Source of the DNA: Acrasis kona | Taxonomy: Eukaryota > Heterolobosea > Eutetramitea > Acrasida > Acrasidae | Direction of reading: 5' to 3' | Assembly: GCA_026419775.2 (NCBI GenBank) | Contig: JAOPGA020001368.1 | Span: forward strand, 1-24,580 | DNA length: 24,580 nucleotides | Part shown: positions 18,230 through 24,580 of the stretch, piece after piece | Position numbering within the stretch: position 1 is the first letter of the stretch | Layout: each line of letters starts with the position of its first letter | Notes under the pieces: model-generated | The model's database searches: none | Told to the model about the DNA's origin: nothing | Seen by the model: only the letters and a program-made list of their open reading frames with translations | Translations under genes and position numbers: made by a program

Positions 18230-19330
18230 TTAGTTCTTGAACAATGACAAGATGTTCTTTCTAATCTTCATCAAATCAGCACGTTCGTCGCTTACGGATC
18301 CAGTAGATAAGATCTTGTGTAATCTGTCAATCTCCTTTGTTGCGTATTCTTCTCCCTTTTCTAAAATGCTCTTCATTGACTTGACGTAGTGGACTGCTTG
18401 TTCGCTGACACCTTCTCCCAATGCTGCAACTGCTTGTTCTGCTTCCTTGATTACATCAGCGCGGGTTGCCTTGTCGGTAACGAACTTCTTGACTAGATCG
18501 CTCAAAGATGCGACAACACCAGCGGTGTCACTCAATTGTCCAGTGACGGTGCGGTGCTTTCCGGCCTTCTCATTAAAGTATGAGACGAATGCTTCGGCGT
18601 CACGTCCGCTGCTGTAATCAATTCCTTCCTTGTTGTCTTTGGGATAGTACTTGAGGGTTGGGAAACCAGAGATTCCGTACTTGGATCCAATGTCCTTGTA
18701 TGTGTCGGCGTCAATCTTTGCGATCACAACATCCTTCTCAGAGCGGAAGGCGCTGGCTGCCTTCTCGTAATCTGGTACCAACTTCTTGCAGTGGCCGCAC
18801 CATGGAGCGTAGAACTCTACAAGAACATTCTTGGTTGGGTCCTTTACAATCTTTTCAAAGTTGGAGGAATCTAGATCAACTACGTATGATGGGGACTTGA
18901 CGATGCGCAATCTTGCGTTGCTGTCCTTGCCGTTTACGAACTTGACCAAATCATCGGCGGTTCTTCCTGCGTTGTAGTCTGATGGCTCAGTTGATCCCTT
19001 TGTGAACCACTTCAATGTTGGGTAGCCCTTGACTCCATACTTTTGGCAAACAGTGTTTTCTACGTCACAGTTAATTTTTGCGAGGACTGTGTCTGCTGGC
19101 TTCGCCTTGGCATATGCCTCTCCGGCGATGGCATATTCTGGGGCTAGAGTCTTACAGTGACCGCACCATGGTGCGTAAAACTCAACCAAAACGTTCTTTG
19201 ATCCGTCTAATATTGAGTCGGCGTTAGCGCTGGTGAGATCAACTACACCAGTGAGAGGATCTTCGGGTGCGTGAGCAGTGGCGATGGCAACAAATACTGC
19301 CAACAATAAAATCAGTGTGCTCTTGATCAT
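18230..19330 (-). CDS. pdi1: protein disulfide isomerase, ERp29c type, no KDEL
   Basis: Oxidises and rearranges disulfides of secretory proteins in the ER. 366 aa from the ATG at 19330, which starts a signal peptide (MIKSTLILLLAVFVAIATAH). Two thioredoxin domains carry APWCGHCK sites (Cys at 56/59 and 178/181). The remaining ~95 residues are a helical ERp29 C-terminal domain. This two-thioredoxin plus ERp29c layout is that of Dictyostelium Pdi1. The protein ends SLFKN with no KDEL/HDEL signal; the Dictyostelium enzyme is known to stay in the ER without one, through its C-terminal domain. The leader ATTCAACAAAAC touches the ATG. No AATAAA lies at the stop, unlike most neighbours. Confidence 0.96.
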   Translation of the reverse strand: MIKSTLILLLAVFVAIATAHAPEDPLTGVVDLTSANADSILDGSKNVLVEFYAPWCGHCKTLAPEYAIAGEAYAKAKPADTVLAKINCDVENTVCQKYGVKGYPTLKWFTKGSTEPSDYNAGRTADDLVKFVNGKDSNARLRIVKSPSYVVDLDSSNFEKIVKDPTKNVLVEFYAPWCGHCKKLVPDYEKAASAFRSEKDVVIAKIDADTYKDIGSKYGISGFPTLKYYPKDNKEGIDYSSGRDAEAFVSYFNEKAGKHRTVTGQLSDTAGVVASLSDLVKKFVTDKATRADVIKEAEQAVAALGEGVSEQAVHYVKSMKSILEKGEEYATKEIDRLHKILSTGSVSDERADLMKIRKNILSLFKN

Positions 19331-19449
19331 GTTTTGTTGAATAATAATCAATTGAATTGAATTTAGGGTTGGCTAAAAGGAAGGAAAAACGTGTTCGGAG
19401 AGTTGACTATCTGAATCTTACAAAAGTCACTTGTCCCTGCCATTCATAG
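19331..19449. promoter_or_regulatory. divergent promoter region between PDI and the EF-hand-like gene
   Basis: The 119-bp spacer separates two divergent starts. Next to the PDI ATG is ATTCAACAAAAC (19331-19342, minus strand). No TATA box stands out on the EF-hand-like side. Confidence 0.4.
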
Positions 19450-19962
19450 ATGTCGCCGGATAGTCCAATAGTATTTACGAAGTTTTTACCTGAGCCTGTT
19501 CTAAATAATTTGAAGAAAAGTATATCAGGATATGATGTCAATCAAAACGGTTATATTTCACTAGATAACTTTAACTCTGTAATAGTAGAAATTATAGGCA
19601 TTCCCTTGCCATCAGAGACGGAAAGGGCTCGGCAATTATTTGAAGAAGGAGGTCATAAGTTACATGTTTTTGAGGCTCTTGATTGTGCTGCTAGGATTTG
19701 GCTTCTTAGAAACGAATATGGACACATGATGGAAGAAACAAATACTGTCACTACAAATACAACCAATCAAGAGGATTCAGACGACGATGATTTATCAACA
19801 ACTAATGTACAACAAGTAGATCTCGATGCAGTTTGTCAGCAGGTATTAGAGGCAGAACGGAATAAACCCAACTACCCAAAAAAGAAGCCTCTTTTTTCTT
19901 TTACATCCACATCCTCGAACGGTTCTGATATAATGGACGAACTTTTCAGGAGAAAAAAATAA
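19450..19962 (+). CDS. EF-hand-like small protein of unknown function (170 aa)
   Basis: A single EF-hand-like loop lies at residues 29-40, DVNQNGYISLDN. Positions 1, 3, 5, 6 and 8 fit the Ca2+-binding pattern, but the key 12th residue is Asn instead of Glu or Asp, so binding may be weak or lost. It is flanked by helices (VLNNLKKSISGY and FNSVIVEIIG). A second, more degenerate helix pair follows (RARQLFEEGG, ALDCAARIWLLRNE). The rest is Thr/Asn/Asp-rich and disordered, ending in a basic DELFRRKK. There is no signal peptide. The stop TAA is inside AATAAA (19958-19963). Confidence 0.7.
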   Translation: MSPDSPIVFTKFLPEPVLNNLKKSISGYDVNQNGYISLDNFNSVIVEIIGIPLPSETERARQLFEEGGHKLHVFEALDCAARIWLLRNEYGHMMEETNTVTTNTTNQEDSDDDDLSTTNVQQVDLDAVCQQVLEAERNKPNYPKKKPLFSFTSTSSNGSDIMDELFRRKK

Positions 19963-20357
19963 AGGTGCTTTGTATTAAATATTATTTGTATCATCCTTTG
20001 TTTCTGATTATGAACGTACAAGTCGGGCAAAACTTTACTACCCTGAAATGGAAGAATTTTTACACAAAGCTTCAGGAGGCTCTGAAGTCAAATTGCATGC
20101 CTAGAGAAATGACCAACCACGATAAATACACGCTCATCAATTATCGTATAATTTTTGCCGTGGCGTTTTTGATGAATTTCAATTTTGCAAAGAGACTAGT
20201 AATTATGACCATTAACAGTGTTTTAATAATTTGACGATGCCTTGATCGATGACTGAATACTCCGTCCCTATTTTGTTGCCAACGGTAAAATTGACATTTG
20301 AAGTTGTAAACGCTATCAATCAACATCAAACACTTCAGAGTTTTCCACAAATAACCT
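19963..20357. other. spacer before the RasGEF gene, with one coding-like stretch
   Basis: 395 bp. A plus frame at 19979-20104 is open and reads like protein (DYERTSRAKLYYPEMEEF then HKASGGSEVK), ending in TAG, but it has no ATG near its start and no acceptor site before it. It may be a lost exon or chance. The rest is AT-rich and must contain the RasGEF promoter; no TATA box is obvious. Confidence 0.4.
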
Positions 20358-22381
20358 ATGAACAAACTCTCGTCCATAATCAATAACCGCAAGAGCAGTT
20401 CTAAGAATCACTTGGTTTCGACCTCGCTTAATAACAGTCCTGTTAGTAGCCCTGTCAGTTCACCTACATCTTTTGGAACAGACAGCGGAGCTATATCCCC
20501 AACTAGTTCACTAGATATTGAACAAAATTATGGAGAGTGCCTAACACCGTTTAACATACATCACATCAATCTGAAAGATAGCAAGAGTGAGGAGAAGAGA
20601 CTGCCTGTCAAGAGCAGGGAGGAGGTGTTATCCAAAGAAGAATACAATTTAACAGTACCTAGAGAAATAACTAATGGTAAGAATAATTTATATAAGCTTA
20701 ATAACACTTTTAAGAATTCTTTGGAGGAGATGATAAAATTATCAACCACATCCTTACGTACGTCAACTTTGACCACAAGATCCTCCGATGCACATCGCTA
20801 GTTAATAAGAAATGGAACGAGCTCTCTCAAACGCCCGAAAATTGGAAGCTGGCGTACGAACTATTGGAATCCATGCTCTCTCCCCAACCCGAAGAACCAA
20901 ACCCTGCGTCACCTGAGCCTGATGACTACAAAGAAAAGACGAGAGCCCTAGCCAAGAGACTGAGCATTAAAGTCCCAAGTGCTAAGAACATGAGAGGCTC
21001 AGCAAGAGAACCCAAAAAATTGGACCCAGTTGACCCATCTGGTTTCTACGCGGTTGATTACAAAACTATACAATATGCAGAGGACCCAGAAGACAACATT
21101 GAGCGCGTAGAGGAGGGCGGCAAACTAGTCATCAATGCATCCACCCTGAACAAGCTAATAGAGGAGATGACATCACACACTACCTACGATCCCCACTTTT
21201 TGCACACATTCATTTTGACGTATCGTTCATTCACCAATTCAAAGGAATTGTTAGATAAGCTCATTCAAAGGTTCAACATTCCTCCCGAAACCGATTGTAC
21301 TCCAGAATCCTTCGCCGAGTTCAAATCAGACAAGTTGGACAAGATCCGTTTGAGAGTAATTAGCGCCATCAAGTATTGGTTGGAGAACTTTTATGTGTTC
21401 GACTTTGGCAGCGACAAGGAAATGATTTCAAAAGTTGAGAACTTTATTGACCTTGCACAAAAAAGTAACGCTCAAGCCCTAAGCACCATGCTTACTCGCA
21501 CTCTACAAAATGTAACTACTAAAGACTCAGGATCCGGTGTGGTTCAAGGAAGATTGAAGTGTCCACCAATTATGACCATCAAGAGAGGTGTATTTAATAA
21601 AAACAAGAAATTCTCCGTGCTGCACTATCCTCTCCAGGAAGTGGCCAGACAAATGACTTTGATTGATTTTGAACAATTTAGCAAGATTGAACCAAAAGAA
21701 TGTTTGAATCAATCGTGGAACAAGGAGCACAGAGACACCAAAGCGCCAAACATTAATAAAATGATCCAACATTTCAACCGAGTCAGCAACTGGGTCGGAA
21801 CTGAAATTGTAAAGTGCGAAGATCTCGAGAAGAGAACAAAGAAGATGGTCAGCTTCATAGAATTGGCCAACTTGTGCTTGGAATTGAATAATTTTAATGC
21901 TGTATTCTCTATTCAATCTGGTATGGCCTTGGCTGCCATCCATCGTCTCCGAAATACTTTTAACGCTCTTCCCGAAGAAATCAAGGAACTAAATAACAAA
22001 CTCAGCGCCTACTTGTCTCGTGATAAGAATTTTGGTATGATCCGCAGTAACATCAAGAGCAGGAGACCTCCACTAGTCCCCTACGCCGGTTTATACTTGA
22101 CTGATCTCACTTTTATTGAAGAAGGATCTCCAAAGTACTTGGAGAGAGGAGACAATAAGCTGATCAATTTTGCAAAATGCAGGCAGTTCGCATCCGTGAT
22201 TAGAGATATTCAAACCTATCAACAGGATCGCTACGCTTTTGAAGTTTATCCAGAACTAAGAGAGCTCTTGCTTAACTTGGAAGTTATGGAGGAGGAGCAA
22301 ATGTATAAACTGTCGTTGGTTAGGGAGGAGCGTGCAAAGAAGAAGAGTGCTAATGCAAACAAGAGCAAAAGTCCTGAATAA
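20358..22381 (+). CDS. F-box and RasGEF (CDC25-type) protein
   Basis: Exchange factor that loads GTP onto Ras-family proteins. Two exons, 20358-20676 and 20715-22381, with a 38-nt intron (GTAAGA...TTTTAAG), 661 aa. The N-terminal ~105 residues are Ser/Pro-rich and likely disordered. Splicing exposes an F-box at about 107-150 (IINHILTYVNFDHKILRCTS, then LVNKKWNEL). A RasGEF N domain follows (about 235-365, with YDPHFLHTFILTYRSFTNS). The CDC25 catalytic domain is at about 415-645 (FNRVSNWVGTEIV, LELNNFNAVFSIQSGM, PYAGLYLTDL). The tail is basic. An F-box suggests recruitment to an SCF ubiquitin ligase; that link is inferred. The stop is inside AATAAA, 5 bp from the stop of HMG-CoA synthase. Confidence 0.93.
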
Positions 22382-22391
22382 AGTATTTATT
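22377..22391. terminator. mirrored poly(A) signal shared by RasGEF and HMG-CoA synthase
   Basis: The sequence AATAAA-gta-TTTATT carries an AATAAA on each strand, separated by 3 bp, and both stop codons lie within it. Each mRNA must be cleaved inside the coding region of the other gene, so the two transcripts overlap end to end. Confidence 0.75.
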
Positions 22392-23811
22392 TTCTTTCGT
22401 ACTTTCTTCTCCACATTTGATCAATGTCCTTTAGATAATAGGTTCCTTTTTGTAGGTGGTCAACACCGGTCGTCGATTGTCTGTTGTTTTCCAAATATCT
22501 CTTCACATTTGAATCAACCGTTGACGCGTATTCATCAACTGAGGCTTTGGTTCTTTGTTGTAATCTATTTTGAAGGTTGAGCACTTTCTGCATATTCTGA
22601 AGGGAGAACCTGCCTTCGTTCTCCTTTGCATTGATTTCATACATTGACGCTGCGAGACCAGATCCATATGAGAACATGAGCAAGTCCTTATCGTTCAGGT
22701 TACTTCCCTGGTTATTCACCAAACTGGCCAAACCAATGTACAAACTAGCTGTGTAACAGTTTCCAAGTTCCTTAGAAAGCAAGTGAGTCTGTTCGACTTT
22801 ACTATTGTACACATCGGTCGATAGTGCACCAAAAGTCTTTTCGATTTCCTTATCAGAGTAAGAATTCTCCTGAGAAACACTCAACAATTGCTCTAGTTTG
22901 CTGGCGTCAACATTGGATGAATTAATGTATGATGGGACACCTTTAGCATCGAGGGCATCATTGTAAACTAGACGAGCCAGGGACTTTTGCACCAATTTGT
23001 TGTATGGCGAATGGAACATTGAGTAGTCGTAATCCTGTAGGTTCTTTCCCGACTGTTTCTTGAAGCGTTGATAACATTTATCAAGAGATCTCAAATAGCA
23101 GAGATTAGAATAGTGACCATCGACAACGGGGAATGGACTGGCTGGATCTGGTTTGAAAAAGTCATAAACGTGCTCAAAGTGAGAAGCCTTGGTAGCTAGG
23201 TTGACTCTAAGTGCAGCATCTTTGCTACTGAGGAGCATCGCGACTACTCCAGCACCACCACTTGGTCTGGCTGCTGCTTCCTTATAATTAGAAATGTCTC
23301 CGCAAACTACGACTGCGTACTTTGTCTCGTTTGGGTTAATCTGTCTCTGATGTTCCAAATAGTACATTGCGTTGAAGATTGCAGCAGTACCACCGTAGCA
23401 AGCGTGGATGTTGTCAATGCCTTCGAGGTCGGTGTGAGCACTTGGTACAACGCTCATCAAATACGACTTGATGGATTTACTCTTATCAATTGGTGTCTCT
23501 GTTCCAACCTCTAGTCTGCTAATCTCTTTTGGATCGATTTGGTACTTTTCAAGTAGATTGTGAAACACGGTCATGCACATGCTAGCAGTGTCCTCGCGAT
23601 CAGTGTCTACAAAGGCCATTCTCGTTTGTCCAAGACCCTTTGTATACTTTCCGTCTCCAACCTTATCGAATGCCTCCAACTCTTTCTGCTCCACGTATTT
23701 TTGAGGGAAGTAGACTTCCAAGGCAGCGATTCCTGCAGAGCTTTTGTTTGAAGACGAATACCAACGTCTAGAGATGGCACATCCACTTCTCCTTATTGCT
23801 TGTTGAAACAT
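22387..23811 (-). CDS. hgs: HMG-CoA synthase with a mitochondrial-type presequence
   Basis: Condenses acetyl-CoA and acetoacetyl-CoA to HMG-CoA, for isoprenoids (cytosol) or ketone bodies and leucine-linked metabolism (mitochondria). 474 aa from the ATG at 23811. The catalytic Glu is in EVGTETPIDKSKS (residue 105), the nucleophile Cys in HACYGGTAA (138), and the catalytic His in MFHSPYNKLVQKS (267). Before the conserved start (GIAALEVYFP) is a 26-residue leader, MFQQAIRRSGCAISRRWYSS, with five Arg, no acidic residue and an RRWYSSS cleavage-like site. That is the pattern of a mitochondrial presequence. No membrane or peroxisomal signal was seen. The leader ATTCAACAAA touches the ATG. The stop lies inside AATAAA. 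Confidence 0.95.
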   Translation of the reverse strand: MFQQAIRRSGCAISRRWYSSSNKSSAGIAALEVYFPQKYVEQKELEAFDKVGDGKYTKGLGQTRMAFVDTDREDTASMCMTVFHNLLEKYQIDPKEISRLEVGTETPIDKSKSIKSYLMSVVPSAHTDLEGIDNIHACYGGTAAIFNAMYYLEHQRQINPNETKYAVVVCGDISNYKEAAARPSGGAGVVAMLLSSKDAALRVNLATKASHFEHVYDFFKPDPASPFPVVDGHYSNLCYLRSLDKCYQRFKKQSGKNLQDYDYSMFHSPYNKLVQKSLARLVYNDALDAKGVPSYINSSNVDASKLEQLLSVSQENSYSDKEIEKTFGALSTDVYNSKVEQTHLLSKELGNCYTASLYIGLASLVNNQGSNLNDKDLLMFSYGSGLAASMYEINAKENEGRFSLQNMQKVLNLQNRLQQRTKASVDEYASTVDSNVKRYLENNRQSTTGVDHLQKGTYYLKDIDQMWRRKYERK

Positions 23812-23821
23812 TTTGTTGAAT
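23812..23821 (-). promoter_or_regulatory. ATTCAACAAA leader motif at the HMG-CoA synthase start
   Basis: On the minus strand ATTCAACAAA runs directly into ATG. The same ATTCAACAA core sits at the starts of the PDI gene (19331-19342) and the single-MACPF gene (16084-16098). It may be an initiator or leader element; its role is unknown. Confidence 0.45.
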
Positions 23822-24027
23822 GAGTAAATCACGTTGGGGGAACATTTAAATAAATTTGGGTATTAGATCGGAGATTGTTGAATTCTCCGGAGTGTAACGG
23901 ATATTGGAACAGATGAATTGCGTGATCCCGTAAATGTAAATTGAAACCATTCGGCCTGTTACCATTACACTTAGCTTTTGATAATCATGTTGTTTATTAA
24001 GATTGACATATTGTACTTTACACCAAA

Positions 24028-24580
24028 CTATTTATTTTCAACATTTTTGACCACAGTCAAATGTGGGCCTAATTTCACTTTCATCTGACCAGGATTATAC
24101 ATCAATCTCAATAAAAATTCAAAAGGCTCTGTTCTAGTCATCAGCATACTCAAAACAAACGGAGCTACGGTATATGGAACACGATAACTTATCAAAAGAG
24201 CCAAGATTGGCAAGAGCAGTTGGACAGCTTTTGATGCGACTTCTAGTCTGAGAGCATCCTCTCTAAGGATGTTAATGTCTGATATAACTTGTTTTTTATT
24301 AAATTGATTTGTAGCAGATATCATTAGGGTTGGTGCAACACCAAGACCCGCAGTGATGAGACTTGTTTTGAAAGCTAATTTAAGAATCAAACCAATTGGA
24401 GTTGCGGCCTTCGAAATTCTAACAGCTTGGACGCTATGCCTCACCAACGAATAAAAGAAACCAACTGCACCGAAAGTAAGCAAGTTCGAACCAAATGTAC
24501 ACAAATCATAGTCACTTTTAAACTTTTCAATGTCTTTTGTGAATTCTTGATGTGTGGATGGTCTATCAAGTCCTCTTTCT
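24028..24580 (-). CDS. partial multi-pass membrane protein, start beyond the right edge
   Basis: The frame is open from the right edge to a TAG at 24028-24030, at least 183 codons. The part visible first is hydrophilic (DRPSTHQEFTKDIEKFKSDY). Then come hydrophobic segments that look like membrane helices: NLLTFGAVGFFYSLV, ILKLAFKTSLITAGLGVAP, AVQLLLPILALLISY and VPYTVAPFVLSML. The C-terminus is basic and soluble (GQMKVKLGPHLTVV). I recognise no family. AATAAA directly precedes and overlaps the stop region (24031-24036). Confidence 0.75.
   Translation of the reverse strand, partial: ERGLDRPSTHQEFTKDIEKFKSDYDLCTFGSNLLTFGAVGFFYSLVRHSVQAVRISKAATPIGLILKLAFKTSLITAGLGVAPTLMISATNQFNKKQVISDINILREDALRLEVASKAVQLLLPILALLISYRVPYTVAPFVLSMLMTRTEPFEFLLRLMYNPGQMKVKLGPHLTVVKNVENK

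Noticed and set aside
1-24580. tRNA genes, transposons, CRISPR arrays, tandem repeats, horizontally transferred islands
   Set aside because: I looked for TPsiC-like GGTTCRANYCC boxes, transposase or reverse transcriptase motifs and regular repeats and found none; the simple repeats present encode Gln, His or Asp runs.

Overview
The window is eukaryotic nuclear DNA that reads best as a dictyostelid social amoeba (Amoebozoa). The signs are dense genes, AT-rich spacers, poly-Gln, poly-Asp and His-rich runs inside proteins, and a protein disulfide isomerase with an ERp29-type C-terminal domain and no KDEL, as described for Dictyostelium discoideum. An F-box RasGEF, MACPF proteins and very small introns fit too. 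The genus cannot be fixed from the sequence; composition is less AT-extreme than D. discoideum. About sixteen protein genes are supported. No tRNA, rRNA, transposon, CRISPR array or virus-derived gene was seen.

Layout. 1-1772: a possible 3' gene end at the left edge, a small basic protein (685-1023, +) and an uncertain small spliced gene (1200-1550, -). 1773-4975 (+): valyl-tRNA synthetase, with a first exon that appears to supply two start codons, one mitochondrial and one cytosolic. 4993-5888 (-): TFIIA large subunit. 6006-6806 (-): PCNA, with an E2F-type site just upstream. 6887-9671 (-): a nuclear protein with BRCT and BAH domains. 10038-10808 (-): a cofilin-fold protein with a long tail. 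10876-12199 (-): a six-exon PAP2-like membrane phosphatase, reconstructed here. 12252-12783 (-): glycine cleavage H protein, head to head with a coiled-coil protein (12843-14420, +). 14539-16083 (-) and 16151-18178 (+): two divergent secreted MACPF proteins, the second with two MACPF units in tandem. 18230-19330 (-): PDI, divergent from an EF-hand-like protein (19450-19962, +). 20358-22381 (+): F-box RasGEF. 22387-23811 (-): HMG-CoA synthase with a mitochondrial-type presequence. 24028 to the right edge (-): part of a membrane protein.

Two patterns run through the window. Nearly all introns I could place are only 35-42 nt long and keep the reading frame exactly. In most genes the stop codon lies inside or touches an AATAAA poly(A) signal, so 3' UTRs must be tiny. 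In the RasGEF / HMG-CoA synthase pair the two stop codons are 5 bp apart and share a mirrored AATAAA...TTTATT element.

The genes are mostly unrelated housekeeping functions (translation, transcription, replication, one-carbon metabolism, secretion, Ras signalling). The most notable items are the dual-start ValRS, the BRCT-BAH protein, the PAP2-like gene with a 13-nt exon and altered catalytic motifs, the divergent MACPF pair, and the apparently mitochondrial HMG-CoA synthase. I did not find a wholly new multi-gene system.
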